NCBI RefSeq assembly: GCF_964026565.1
Contig: NZ_OZ032162.1
Location: 248,001-312,000, forward strand
Length of the DNA stretch: 64,000 nt
From: Rickettsia endosymbiont of Ceutorhynchus obstrictus
GTDB taxonomy: Bacteria; Pseudomonadota; Alphaproteobacteria; Rickettsiales; Rickettsiaceae
Direction: 5' to 3'
Of this stretch, positions 1 to 8,626 are shown one piece after another. Each line of letters starts with the position of its first letter. Positions within the stretch are counted from its first letter, which is position 1. A program made the translations under genes and the position numbers. Under the pieces are notes generated by a model that ran no database searches, was not told where the DNA came from, and saw nothing but the letters and a program-made list of their open reading frames with translations.

Positions 1-735
1 ACTACTGCAGAACCGGTTACGGATTTGATTCATTTAATGTCAAAAATGGTTTTAAAGATGATCTCATTCGTTATTCAATTATCGCCGTACGGTGCTTTTG
101 CTTTAACGGCTTGGATAGTCGGTATGTACGGTATAGAAGTCATGAGTAGTTTGTCGAAGCTAGTTATGGCGGTTGTGGTTGCCATGATATTTCAATATTT
201 GATTTTTGGGTTACTTATTTATTTATTTTGCCGAGTATCACCGATACCGTTTTATAAAAAGAGTTTCGAGTATCAAATTTTAGCGTTTTCTACCTCAAGC
301 AGTAAGGCAACTCTGGCAACGACGATGCAGGTTTGTCGTGAACGATTAGGTATTTCCGAGGCTAGCACTTCGTTTGTATTGCCTCTTGGGGCATCAATCA
401 ATATGGATGGTTTTGCCATAAATTTATCCCTTACTACTATATTTTTTGCGCAAATGATGGGAGTAACACTGGCTCCCCACGATTATTTAGTTATTATTTT
501 AACTTCTACGCTTGGCTCCATAGGCGGCGCCGGTATTCCCGGGGCTTCTTTAATAATGTTGCCGATGGTGCTTTCATCGGTTCACTTGCCGATAGAAGGG
601 GTAGCTATTATTGCCGGCATTGATAGAATACTTGATATGTTACGTACGACAATTAATATTACGGGGGATGCAACAATTACCTTGATTATTGATAATAGTG
701 AAGGTACCTTAGATAAAGAAAAATATTTAGCTTAA
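1..735 (+). CDS. gltP: Dicarboxylate/glutamate:cation symporter (DAACS family), C-terminal part
   Basis: Inner-membrane secondary transporter for C4-dicarboxylates or glutamate. The reading frame is open to base 1, so the gene starts upstream of the window and only about the last 244 residues are seen. They hold the family signatures: the NMDG motif followed by a hydrophobic stretch, the hairpin-like GIPGAS segment, and the C-terminal helix with the D-R-TTIN-GD pattern that binds substrate and cation. In the family this region covers the two re-entrant hairpins and the last transmembrane helices. A perfect 13-bp hairpin lies just past the stop. The exact substrate cannot be decided from sequence. 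Confidence 0.9.
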   Translation, partial: TTAEPVTDLIHLMSKMVLKMISFVIQLSPYGAFALTAWIVGMYGIEVMSSLSKLVMAVVVAMIFQYLIFGLLIYLFCRVSPIPFYKKSFEYQILAFSTSSSKATLATTMQVCRERLGISEASTSFVLPLGASINMDGFAINLSLTTIFFAQMMGVTLAPHDYLVIILTSTLGSIGGAGIPGASLIMLPMVLSSVHLPIEGVAIIAGIDRILDMLRTTINITGDATITLIIDNSEGTLDKEKYLA

Positions 736-743
736 ATTAACGT

Positions 744-772
744 GAACTATGGATAATTCTTATCCATAGTTC
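744..772 (+). terminator. Hairpin after the symporter gene
   Basis: A perfect inverted repeat, 13-bp arms around a 3-nt loop, starts 9 bases after the stop codon. The downstream tract (GGGTTAAATTAT) is only moderately T-rich, so this may be an intrinsic terminator or an mRNA-end stabilising hairpin. Confidence 0.55.
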
Positions 773-823
773 GGGTTAAATTATACTCGTTCAACTCTTC
801 ATTTCACGGGAGTATACAATATT

Positions 824-1771
824 ATGAATATAAGGTTAGCGTTTTGGATCGTTATTGGTATATTTTTCGTTTATAACAAGGTTTTAGCTGAACCGAAAAC
901 CGCCCAACAAACCATTAAAGTTGCTACCGGTTCTATTTTAAAAGGTTATTATGCGATCGGTCTTGATTTATGCAAAACTATTAAAATTGCTAATAAAAAT
1001 ATTAAATGTGAAGTAGTCCCGACAAATGGCGGCGTAGAAAATTTAAAATTATTGAAAGAAGGCAAAGTAGATTTAGCTTTAGTACAGTCAAATATTGCAG
1101 TGGAAGCCTTTGAAGGCATAGGTTACTATCAGAATCAAGAAAAAATGCAAAATTTACGGCAAGTATTAAATTTATATGATGAATTTTTTACCGTTATTGC
1201 TAAAGACGATGATAAAATAAAAGTTTTTGCCGATATTGAAGGAAAAAAAATATCTAACGGACCGGGATTTTCTAGTAGTAATATTACCTATGATGCTTTG
1301 CGTCAATTATATAATTTTACTAAAGAACCGATAGATGTTGATATTAATTACGAAGATTCTATTAAAAAATTCTGCAATAAAGAAATTGACGTTATAATGA
1401 TGATGGTTGGGCATCCTAACCCTTTGATAAGTCTTATTGCAAATAGTTGTGAAGTTGATTTTGTCTCTATTGAAAATGCTAAAATAACTGAGTTAATAAA
1501 AAGCAATCGAGCTTTCCGTAAAGGAATACTCCATGAAGGGTTGTATCCGGGAATTACCGAAAGTCAAACTACGGTTGTTGTGCCGGCAATTTTGGTCACA
1601 AGGGAATATCTGGATTTTGAATTATTAGATAAGTTTATCGGAGCATTTCATAGAAATGTTGCACATTTTAAACACGCAAATTATTTGTTACAAGATTTAG
1701 ATATTAAGTATTTTGCAGATATTAGTAACTTTGTTTTACCGAAGCACGAAGCAGTCCGAAATAGACAATAA
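824..1771 (+). CDS. TAXI family TRAP transporter solute-binding protein
   Basis: Periplasmic binding protein of the TAXI (TRAP-associated extracytoplasmic immunogenic) type, 315 residues, near the normal family size. Residues 1-22 form a signal peptide with a likely cut after VLA. The mature part opens with the family's KVATGSILKGYY-like ligand-binding start and contains the VEAFEG and GPGFSSSN segments. A GGGAG Shine-Dalgarno lies about 13 bases before the ATG. No TRAP membrane subunits are visible here. A universal stress protein gene follows 17 bp downstream in the same direction, and TRAP systems often have such a partner. The ligand is unknown. Confidence 0.85.
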   Translation: MNIRLAFWIVIGIFFVYNKVLAEPKTAQQTIKVATGSILKGYYAIGLDLCKTIKIANKNIKCEVVPTNGGVENLKLLKEGKVDLALVQSNIAVEAFEGIGYYQNQEKMQNLRQVLNLYDEFFTVIAKDDDKIKVFADIEGKKISNGPGFSSSNITYDALRQLYNFTKEPIDVDINYEDSIKKFCNKEIDVIMMMVGHPNPLISLIANSCEVDFVSIENAKITELIKSNRAFRKGILHEGLYPGITESQTTVVVPAILVTREYLDFELLDKFIGAFHRNVAHFKHANYLLQDLDIKYFADISNFVLPKHEAVRNRQ

Positions 1772-1788
1772 AATTATAAAAGAATATT

Positions 1789-2226
1789 ATGTATAAAAAT
1801 ATTATTATACCGATAGATTTGGCGGATAAAAAATCAATAAAAGCAATATTACCCAAAGCTTTAACTTTTGTTACCACCTTTCAAGCTAAATTACATTTTA
1901 TATATGTAATTTCTGATTTCGGCATGAAAATGGTCGAAGATTATTTGCCGAAAAATTGGGTTAAAGAGCAAAAGGAAAAACACCGTGAACAGGTAAAAGA
2001 ATTAATAAAACAATATGTACCGGATGAGATTGAAGCAGATTATTATATCGGGCGTGGAGCAGTTTATGATGAAATAATTCAATATTCTAACAAAGTAGAA
2101 GCGGATTTAATAATTATTTCGGCGGTAAGACCGCAATTAAGGGATTATATGCTTGGCCCTAATGCTTCTAAAATCGTTCGCCATTCGAGTATTTCGGTAT
2201 TGGTGGTAAGAGACGAAAATATCTAA
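1789..2226 (+). CDS. Universal stress protein, UspA family
   Basis: Single-domain UspA-type protein of 145 residues, cytoplasmic, alpha/beta Rossmann-like fold. It starts with the typical YKNIIIPIDL strand and ends with the SISVLVVRDE strand. The nucleotide-binding region (G-x2-G-x9-G-S/T in ATP-binding members) is only partly kept: the LGPNASK stretch has one glycine, so ATP binding is uncertain. It lies 17 bp after the TAXI binding protein and is probably co-transcribed with it, which fits a role as a small regulator of that transporter. Confidence 0.85.
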   Translation: MYKNIIIPIDLADKKSIKAILPKALTFVTTFQAKLHFIYVISDFGMKMVEDYLPKNWVKEQKEKHREQVKELIKQYVPDEIEADYYIGRGAVYDEIIQYSNKVEADLIIISAVRPQLRDYMLGPNASKIVRHSSISVLVVRDENI

Positions 2227-2291
2227 TAAAGATTCCCGCCTTCGCGCATGAGTGCCAACTTAAGCGATAAAGGTCCATAAAGTCCGTCATT

Positions 2292-2299
2292 GTGAGGAG
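2292..2299 (+). repeat. Left target-site duplication of the IS66-like element
   Basis: GTGAGGAG directly before the left inverted repeat; the same 8 bases follow the right end at 3756-3763. Confidence 0.9.
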
Positions 2300-3755
2300 G
2301 TGAGCGTTCACGGATATAAATAAAAAATAAATAAGGAGTTGAAAAAGGTTATAGAATTGTATAGAAATAGATAGGACAAGAATAAGTAGCAGCATCAATG
2401 AATAATGTTCTATCCGATCGAATTATAGAGTTAGAAAAGCTAGTAGAATTACTAGAAGTAACCAATCAACGGCTTTTACAAGAAAATAAAGAATTAAAGA
2501 TTAAGCTAATAGAGTTGGAAGATAGGCTAAATAAGAATTCTAGCAATTCTGGTCTTCCTAGCTCTAAAGATATATACCGGATAGAGAAGAAGACAAGACC
2601 CAAGAGTGATAAAAATCCCGGGGGACAAGCAGGTCATAAATATAACGCTTATCAAATAAAAACGTCAGATATCAATGTTGATATTATGCCCGATGAAGAG
2701 ATTTGTAAGTGCGGTGGTTCATTGTTATTAGAAGAAAAATATAGAACCCATCAAAAAATAGAAATTCCTGTTATCAAACCTGTTGTTACGGAATATAGGT
2801 TGTATAGGAAAGTATGCTCTTTATGTAATAGAAGATATAAAGCAAAACTAGATAATTACCGATTATTAGGGAAGAACGCTGAAAGTATAATTAGTTCTTT
2901 AAGTGGATTCTTTAATAATAGTAAGAGAGAAGTACAATCAATATTAAACCAAATATTTAACCTTGATATTAGTCTTGGCTTGATCTCTAATACTGAGAAC
3001 AGAATATCAGTTAAGTTAGAAGATAAATATAATGAATTATTGAATAAAATTGAAGAAAGCAGTTACCTTCATTTAGACGAGACAAGTTCTAATAATAAAG
3101 GCAGTAGACATTGGTGCTGGGTAGCTACGAACAAAGCTTTTACGGTATTTAAGCTAGCTAATTCAAGAGGACAAAAGATATTAGAAAGTTTTTTACCTGA
3201 ATATGAAGGGAAAATAATAAGCGATAGATATGCGGCTTATAATATGTTTGACAGCAGCAATCGTCAAATATGTTTAGCTCATTTGCGTAGAGATTTTAAA
3301 AGATTCGCTCATAGTCACAATGCCTCTCTTGCTAAAATTGGTTCAGACCTTCTTTGCGTAACTGATACGATATTTAGGCTTTATAATTTACATAAAGAAA
3401 ATAAGTTAGATAAACCTCGATATTTAGCAGTAATGCAGAAAATTAAAAAGATTATGCTGTATTACTTGCAAGATGTCGCTAATACTGAATACTTACAAGC
3501 CCAAAGAGTAGCAAATAATATACTAAAATCATTCGATATGATATGGCTCTTTTTAGATGATTCACAAATAGAGCTAACTAATAACTTGGCAGAACGACAG
3601 ATAAAGCATTTTGTTAAATATCGAAAGAATTCTTTTTTTACATGGTCACTAAGGGGCGACAGATTCTTAGAAAGGATTAAGTCACTTTATGCTACTTCTA
3701 AACTCCAAGGCATTAACCCTTTCTGCCATTTACTAAAATTGGCGTGAACGCTCAC
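2300..3755 (+). mobile_element. Complete IS66-like insertion sequence, 1456 bp
   Basis: The element is bounded by perfect 13-bp terminal inverted repeats (GTGAGCGTTCACG at 2300-2312 and its complement at 3743-3755) and flanked on both sides by the 8-bp direct duplication GTGAGGAG, the size known for IS66 transposition. It carries one long transposase gene and no TnpA/TnpB accessory genes, as in the single-ORF branch of the family. It landed in an RPE-type repeat (the CATTGNGAGGAG motif). Intact ends, duplication and reading frame point to a recent insertion. Confidence 0.9.
2398..3747 (+). CDS. IS66 family transposase (single-ORF type)
   Basis: DDE transposase of 449 residues that mobilises the surrounding element. 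Residues 1-45 are a predicted coiled coil, followed by a basic linker with the GGQAGHK motif and a zinc-binding region (CKCGG near residue 103, CSLCNRRY near 140). The catalytic triad is readable: D227 in HLDETS, D276 in ISDRYAAY and E399 in LAERQIK. The stop codon TGA (3745-3747) lies inside the right terminal repeat. The frame is intact, so the enzyme is probably active. Confidence 0.93.
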   Translation: MNNVLSDRIIELEKLVELLEVTNQRLLQENKELKIKLIELEDRLNKNSSNSGLPSSKDIYRIEKKTRPKSDKNPGGQAGHKYNAYQIKTSDINVDIMPDEEICKCGGSLLLEEKYRTHQKIEIPVIKPVVTEYRLYRKVCSLCNRRYKAKLDNYRLLGKNAESIISSLSGFFNNSKREVQSILNQIFNLDISLGLISNTENRISVKLEDKYNELLNKIEESSYLHLDETSSNNKGSRHWCWVATNKAFTVFKLANSRGQKILESFLPEYEGKIISDRYAAYNMFDSSNRQICLAHLRRDFKRFAHSHNASLAKIGSDLLCVTDTIFRLYNLHKENKLDKPRYLAVMQKIKKIMLYYLQDVANTEYLQAQRVANNILKSFDMIWLFLDDSQIELTNNLAERQIKHFVKYRKNSFFTWSLRGDRFLERIKSLYATSKLQGINPFCHLLKLA

Positions 3756-3763
3756 GTGAGGAG
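3756..3763 (+). repeat. Right target-site duplication of the IS66-like element
   Basis: GTGAGGAG, identical to bases 2292-2299. Confidence 0.9.
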
Positions 3764-4073
3764 CCGTTGTTGCGTGGCTTGATAAAAGCAGCAGTATGTC
3801 ATTCCCGCACGGCATTGTTGCGTGCCTCGAAAATTGCTATATTTTGGGTATTCTTTAAAAGTACCGCGATGTCATGCCGTGGCTTGACCACGGCATCCAG
3901 TCAGGCTTTTTAATTTTTTCTGGATACCGTGGTCAAGCCACGGTATGACAAGTTTTAAGCGATTTTAACCATCCATGCAACAAAGCTTCCAGTCGCTCGC
4001 AATGATGATTCCGGTATATGTGCAATAATGCCTTCTTTCGGTCTTGCAAAATTCTTCTTTTACAAAACTATAA
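3764..4073. repeat. RPE-type repeat block between the IS and lpxL
   Basis: No gene seen. The block holds a palindromic pair built on CCGTGGCTTGACCACGG and its complement (about 3872-3952), flanked by copies of the short GTTGTTGC(A/G)TGG motif (3765 and 3820 areas) and its complement near 3973. Its edges continue the repeat interrupted by the IS. Confidence 0.75.
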
Positions 4074-4952
4074 TCACTTTTTCCATCTGTTATGAAACCA
4101 AAACCATTGTCCGGGGTTTTGTTTAACCCATTCTCCTAAAATTTGATTAATATTTAGCATTATATTATAGTAATCAACTTTATCATCGCCTGTTTGCTGA
4201 AATATAAGGGGAGGGTGAACTATTGCTTTAAAATGACTACCCCGTGTTCGGACTATCCGGCACGGTATAATCGGATATTTAAATTGCAGGGCAATTTTAG
4301 CAATAGCGTGCGGAGTCATGGCAGGAGTTCCTAGAAACGGTACTTCTATACCGTCATTCATTTTTTGATCAACAAGCATAGCAATAGCATCGCCTTGTTT
4401 TATCGCGTTAATTAAACCTCTGCTTCCTTCTGCTCCTTTTGGAATCAGCTTCAATTTATCACTACTGCGAATTTCATTAATTAACCGATTAACATACGGA
4501 TTGTTAGCTTTACGGTATATTATAGAAAATTTAGGATAAAATTTATGTATAAGTTTAAGCGCAATATCCCAATTGGCAAAATGACCGGCAAATAATAAAA
4601 ACGGTTGTCCGGCTTTTCTAAATTCTTCTATATTTTCTACGCCGGTTATTTCAATTCTTTGCAATAATTCTTGTTCTTGCATGCTGCTGATATAAGGAAA
4701 TTCTCCGATAAAACGACCGAAATTATCCCAAGTTTGATCGATAATTGCTTCGGTATCCACGCTATCCCCAAAAACATTTTGGATATTTCTCCGAGCAATT
4801 TTATTAACTGCTAGTAATATACCGATTTTTCTAGCTATAAAGCTACAGATATTTCCGGCTCGATCAATACCGAATAGGCTTAATATCTTCATTGCCGTAA
4901 CAACAACAAAATATTCAAATAAATATCTAATATTTTTTAAAAATTTTTTCAT
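4074..4952 (-). CDS. lpxL: Lipid A acyltransferase (LpxL/HtrB family)
   Basis: Inner-membrane acyltransferase that adds a late secondary acyl chain to Kdo2-lipid IVA. The protein has 292 residues, near the family size, an N-terminal membrane segment (about residues 10-30), and the catalytic HX4D motif as H124 to D129 in AGHFANWD. The later PFLGTPAMTP and PCRIVR stretches are typical of the LpxL/M superfamily. It overlaps the end of lpxK by 26 bases, so the two lipid A genes are co-transcribed. Whether it is strictly LpxL or LpxM cannot be told, but a Rickettsia usually has one main LpxL. Confidence 0.88.
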   Translation of the reverse strand: MKKFLKNIRYLFEYFVVVTAMKILSLFGIDRAGNICSFIARKIGILLAVNKIARRNIQNVFGDSVDTEAIIDQTWDNFGRFIGEFPYISSMQEQELLQRIEITGVENIEEFRKAGQPFLLFAGHFANWDIALKLIHKFYPKFSIIYRKANNPYVNRLINEIRSSDKLKLIPKGAEGSRGLINAIKQGDAIAMLVDQKMNDGIEVPFLGTPAMTPHAIAKIALQFKYPIIPCRIVRTRGSHFKAIVHPPLIFQQTGDDKVDYYNIMLNINQILGEWVKQNPGQWFWFHNRWKK

Positions 4953-5910
4953 AAATTAAATTAATTAATTTTTCCGGCTTATCTATCAATAGCTCCACAT
5001 CACAACAAATTATTTCAGTAGCTGAGTCCTTCAAAGATGAAAGCTTAACGTAATCTTTTCTAGTAGTGATAAGCACGGCATTGTGTTTTTTAGCGGCAAC
5101 AAGCAAATTTTCTAAATCTTTCTTTGAATAATTATAATGATCGGGGAAGACTTGATAGCCTGCTATCGTCAAACCATAATTTTTTAAAGTTAGAAAAAAA
5201 CGCTCCGGGTTGCCGATACCGCTAAAAGCAAAGTAATTTTTTGTTTTATCTATTTTTTTTGAAAGGATAATTTTCGCTTGCACTATAGCAGTATAAGGCA
5301 CTAAAATATTAGGTAGATTCCAATTTTCAGCACTTATTACCGTAATTAAATCGGCTGATGCTAGAGCTTTCTCCGGATATTCCCGCAAAGGACCCGCCGG
5401 CATTAAAAAACCGTTACCGAAAAGTCGATGAGCATCAACTGCCAAAATAGTAAAATCCTTGTGAAAATTGGGGTTTTGTAGAGAATCATCAACTATTATT
5501 ACAGTGGGCTTGATATTGCTAATTAAAGGAATGATTTGTCGAATTTTTTTGGTAGCAATAACTGTGCCGTACTCGGATAATATTAACGACTCATCTCCTA
5601 CCTCTAACGCAGTATGATGCTCTCTTACTATAGTTGCTTTGGATAGTTTGCTGCCGTAAGCTTTAGTAATAATAACAAATTTTATATTTTTTGCCGATAA
5701 TAATTTTGCTAAGTGAATAACTATTTGCGTTTTACCCGTTCCTCCGACACTAATATTACCGACGCAGATTACCTTAGCAGGAAAAATAACGGTCCGCGCA
5801 AAAAATTTCCTTAAAGAACTTATAAATAAATATATAAGGCTAAATGGCCATAATAGATAGGCAATAATATTCCTACTTTGCCAGAATTTAGGATATAGGA
5901 GCTTAATCAT
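4927..5910 (-). CDS. lpxK: Tetraacyldisaccharide 4'-kinase
   Basis: Phosphorylates the 4' position of the lipid A disaccharide to make lipid IVA at the inner membrane. The protein has 327 residues. An N-terminal membrane anchor (about residues 13-32) is followed by the LpxK-specific VGNISVGGTGKT P-loop at residues 50-61. DDSLQNP (the family DDGLQH equivalent) and the GIGNPERF motif are also visible. It is the first gene of the lpxK-lpxL pair. No promoter could be picked out in the repeat-rich upstream region. Confidence 0.93.
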   Translation of the reverse strand: MIKLLYPKFWQSRNIIAYLLWPFSLIYLFISSLRKFFARTVIFPAKVICVGNISVGGTGKTQIVIHLAKLLSAKNIKFVIITKAYGSKLSKATIVREHHTALEVGDESLILSEYGTVIATKKIRQIIPLISNIKPTVIIVDDSLQNPNFHKDFTILAVDAHRLFGNGFLMPAGPLREYPEKALASADLITVISAENWNLPNILVPYTAIVQAKIILSKKIDKTKNYFAFSGIGNPERFFLTLKNYGLTIAGYQVFPDHYNYSKKDLENLLVAAKKHNAVLITTRKDYVKLSSLKDSATEIICCDVELLIDKPEKLINLIYEKIFKKY

Positions 5911-6500
5911 CGATTGTAAATATTAGTTTAGGCTTAGTATAGCTGATGTTACTCGATTAACTTATTATTTTCTGGATTGCCGCAGCCACTTCGTGGCTTC
6001 GCAATGACGATTCCGATATCCACGCGGGTATTGCCTCCTCGCAAGGCATTGTTGCATGGCTCTAAAAAAGTGCCGTATGTCATTCTAGCTAAAAGCGGGA
6101 ATCTAGAAAAAACACTTTTTAAGTCATCCTGAATTTATTTCAGGATCTTTTTCAATAGATGCTGAAACAAGTTCAGCATGACAAGAAAAAGACTGGATTC
6201 CCGCTTTCGGGCGTTGTTGCACGGCTCGAAAATTAATAAAAAACTCGTCATTGCGAAGCCACGAAGTGGCTGCGGCAATCCAGGCTATCCCGAATGTAAT
6301 GAGGGATTTAATTAGAATACTAAACAAGTTTAGTATAAAAATATGTTTAACTGGATTGCCACGTCGGCATAAATGCCTCCTCGCAATGACGATTCTGGTA
6401 GCCATGCAACAACGCCCCGCTTTTAGCTAGAATGACATCGAAAATTCGAGCCATGCAACAACGCCACTATTCCCGCAATAATACGACATTTTAGCAGACC
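5911..6500. repeat. Repeat block between lpxK and the M23 peptidase gene
   Basis: No gene seen. The block contains RPE-type palindromes (GTCATTCTAGCTAAAAGCGGG with its partner near 6420, and CTGAATTTATTTCAG with GCTGAAACAAGTTCAGC at 6129-6180) and one copy of the 206-bp repeat listed separately at 6211-6416. The open frame on the minus strand here is repeat sequence. Confidence 0.8.
6211..6416 (+). repeat. About 206-bp interspersed repeat, copy 1 of 3
   Basis: Nearly identical to 21138-21344 and, inverted, to 21637-21844. The ends are imperfect inverted repeats on the GTTGTTGC(A/G)(T/C)GGCT motif. The inside holds palindromes (CATTGCGAAGCCACGAAGTGGC..., CTAAACAAGTTTAG). It lies within an RPE of the CCCGCTTT...AAAGCGGG type. 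Confidence 0.8.
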
Positions 6501-7373
6501 CTAACATTTATAGCAATGTGATATAAAATCAAACGGGTTAATAGCTTTATTATCTAATAAAATTTCAAAATGTAAATGTTCGCCTGTCGCATTGCCGCTT
6601 CTGCCTTGGATACCGATAAGCTGCCCTCTTGTTACGCGGCACCCCTCTTTGATATGTATTTCCTTTAGATGGGCATATTTAGTAGTAATTTTACGGAAAT
6701 GCTTAATTTCTATAAAATTGCCGTAGTCACGCACTCTCGCGACTTTAGTGACGATTCCGCTTGCTGCTGCATAGACCGGGGACGATTTTTTAGCTTGTAA
6801 ATCAATACCGCTATGAAAACAATTTTTCTTTCTTTTCTTTTTATGAGGGCTTTTGCGGGCGCCGTAATGGCTGGTAACTTTTGCCTCGTATTCCGGTGCC
6901 ATCAAGGGTATAGAACTAATTATTTTATCAATTTTTAAAAGTTCGGATATATTATTTTTTTGAGCGGTGATATTATAGCTTTTTGCAAAGTAACGAGCTT
7001 CAGCACTAGAGAGGAATTTATACTTTATCTGTAATCGCGATAATAAATCCTTGATCATGACTATTTTCGTACCGGCGGCTTGATTAAACTCTTGCGGCTT
7101 TCTATTATGAAATTTTTGTAAGAAAATTTTATTTTGATTAGGGTTATTAATTATTACCGCTAGATTTTTAGCATATAAACATTTTGTATTGCCGGTATTG
7201 TTAGCAAGATCATACTGCACGACTAATTCGGCATGATTTATTTTATATTTTTTTTCTAATTCATGAGTAGTAGTAGCAAGTAAAGTTTTATCTAGAGATA
7301 AATTAAAGCTATTGCATCCTTGAATAAAAAATACAATTAACAGCAATAGATAATTTTTATACTTTAATCGCAT
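6501..7373 (-). CDS. M23 family peptidase lipoprotein
   Basis: Envelope-anchored peptidoglycan endopeptidase or amidase activator of 290 residues. Residues 1-20 form a lipoprotein signal peptide with a lipobox-like FIQGC ending at Cys20. The C-terminal half is a LytM/M23 domain with the zinc ligands in place: HSGIDLQA (H-x3-D) near residue 223 and HLHFEI (HxH) near residue 270. The middle region is unrecognised. The ATG overlaps the rlmJ stop by one base (TAATG), so translation is probably coupled. With all metal ligands present it may be catalytically active, unlike EnvC/NlpD-type activators. Confidence 0.87.
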   Translation of the reverse strand: MRLKYKNYLLLLIVFFIQGCNSFNLSLDKTLLATTTHELEKKYKINHAELVVQYDLANNTGNTKCLYAKNLAVIINNPNQNKIFLQKFHNRKPQEFNQAAGTKIVMIKDLLSRLQIKYKFLSSAEARYFAKSYNITAQKNNISELLKIDKIISSIPLMAPEYEAKVTSHYGARKSPHKKKRKKNCFHSGIDLQAKKSSPVYAAASGIVTKVARVRDYGNFIEIKHFRKITTKYAHLKEIHIKEGCRVTRGQLIGIQGRSGNATGEHLHFEILLDNKAINPFDFISHCYKC

Positions 7374-8197
7374 TATAAATAATTATAAGTGAATTTTAAA
7401 TTTAAGGCAGCAGTAAGATACTCGGTTAATTGCGCTAAATCATCTTTAATATTAGGCGGATTAATTATCATTAGCCCACATTTTACCATATTTTTATCGG
7501 AATGTAGAAGCTCATATTCAATAATAAGCGTTTCTTTGAAACCCATATCCTTATAATTGTGATAAAAATCCCGAACCAAAGACCGATCTTTAATTGGATA
7601 CCAAATAAGAACGCAGTTATTGAGTGCGCGGGATTTTATTTCCGTTATTACTTCTAATAGCTTATCAAATTCATTTTTTACTTCAAAAGGCGGATCGAGA
7701 AAAATTAATCCTCTTTTTTCTTTAAAAGGAACAAACGCTTTAACGGCTTTGTAGGCATCTAAATTATGGATATTTGCGGTTTCTCCTAATAAATTCTTTA
7801 AGCTTAAATAATCTGCCGAGTGAAGTTCAGAGGCAATTAAGCGATCATGTGGTCTTAATAGTTTAGTGATTATTAAAGGTGAACCAGGGTAATGGTCTGT
7901 AGAAGTCGTATTTACTATATCTAAAAAGAGTTGTAAAATATGCGGTACACTCGAATGATTTGAATGTATATTAGAAAAAGAACTAGTAAAGTCGAGTAAT
8001 TTTTTAATACCGGTTACGCTCTCGGAAGTTTTTTGAGCTGCTTCTAAATTAAGGTCATAAATACCGATTCCGGCAAAACCATCCAAAACTGCAAAAGGTT
8101 TTTCTTTTTTCTTTAGTTGCTCTAAGATTGTAATCAGTATTAAATGCTTTACGACATCGGCAAAATTACCTGCGTGGTAGATATGGCGATAATTCAT
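7373..8197 (-). CDS. rlmJ: 23S rRNA (adenine-N6)-methyltransferase RlmJ
   Basis: Methylates A2030 of 23S rRNA (E. coli numbering). The protein has 274 residues and the very conserved N-terminus NYRHIYHAGNFADVVKH. The catalytic motif is FLDPPFE near residue 170, the DPPF form of N6-adenine methylases, and a YPGSP segment is typical of RlmJ. It is the first gene of a two-gene unit with the M23 lipoprotein, sharing one base with it. The functional link between the two is not obvious. Confidence 0.92.
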   Translation of the reverse strand: MNYRHIYHAGNFADVVKHLILITILEQLKKKEKPFAVLDGFAGIGIYDLNLEAAQKTSESVTGIKKLLDFTSSFSNIHSNHSSVPHILQLFLDIVNTTSTDHYPGSPLIITKLLRPHDRLIASELHSADYLSLKNLLGETANIHNLDAYKAVKAFVPFKEKRGLIFLDPPFEVKNEFDKLLEVITEIKSRALNNCVLIWYPIKDRSLVRDFYHNYKDMGFKETLIIEYELLHSDKNMVKCGLMIINPPNIKDDLAQLTEYLTAALNLKFTYNYL

Positions 8198-8590
8198 ACG
8201 ATATTTCGATTAATTTTAAGAAAGTATGGTGTCATACCGTGGCTTGACCACGGTATCCAGAAAAAGCCTTAATAAAAAGACTGGATGCCGTGGTCAAGCC
8301 CACTACTGTACGAACGTTTAAATAAAGAGGTAAAAATTCTGTCATTCCGTGGCTACGACCACGGAATCCAGCTTATAATATCATAAAAAGACTCTAAAAT
8401 AAGTCTAATATGGCTTTATTTTCCTGGATGCCGTGGTCAAGCCACGGCATGACACAGCCTTTTTTCAACGTTCGTACAGTAGTGGGTCAAGCCATGGCTT
8501 GACACCGGATTGCTTTGCAAAAATTCGAGCCATGCAACAAAGCCCCGCCTTTAGCTAGAATGACATGGAATACGCTTTAACCGATCCCCG
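8198..8590. repeat. Repeat block with nested MITE between rlmJ and ligA
   Basis: No gene seen. An RPE of the GTCATACCGTGGCTTGACCAC type (from 8231) is split by the 188-bp element listed at 8299-8486. Further RPE fragments of the AGCTAGAATGACAT type follow to about 8570. Confidence 0.8.
8299..8486 (+). mobile_element. MITE-like element, 188 bp, copy 1 of 5
   Basis: Terminal inverted repeats of 20 bp (CCCACTACTGTACGAACGTT and its complement), flanked by TCAAG at 8294-8298 and 8487-8491. The inside is an RPE-like palindromic pair (CCGTGGCTACGACCACGG ... CCGTGGTCAAGCCACGG). It has no coding capacity. Confidence 0.88.
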
Positions 8591-8626
8591 CAAAAAAGCC
8601 ATTTAGGATAAGTTCTTATCCTAAAT
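8591..8626 (-). terminator. Intrinsic terminator of ligA
   Basis: A 12-bp perfect stem (8601-8612 with 8615-8626) and a 2-nt core loop, followed on the minus strand by GGCTTTTTTGCG. The ligA stop codon is inside the stem. The stem plus T-run is the classical form. Confidence 0.8.

Noticed and set aside
2168..2398. Minus-strand frame before the transposase gene
   Set aside because: It crosses the IS left end and the repeat and has no protein features.
6124..6405. Minus-strand frame of about 93 codons, also seen at 21160-21381, 21179-21409 and 21551-21802
   Set aside because: These are the 206-bp repeat and RPE arms read through; they have no ribosome site and the same peptide recurs wherever the repeat does.
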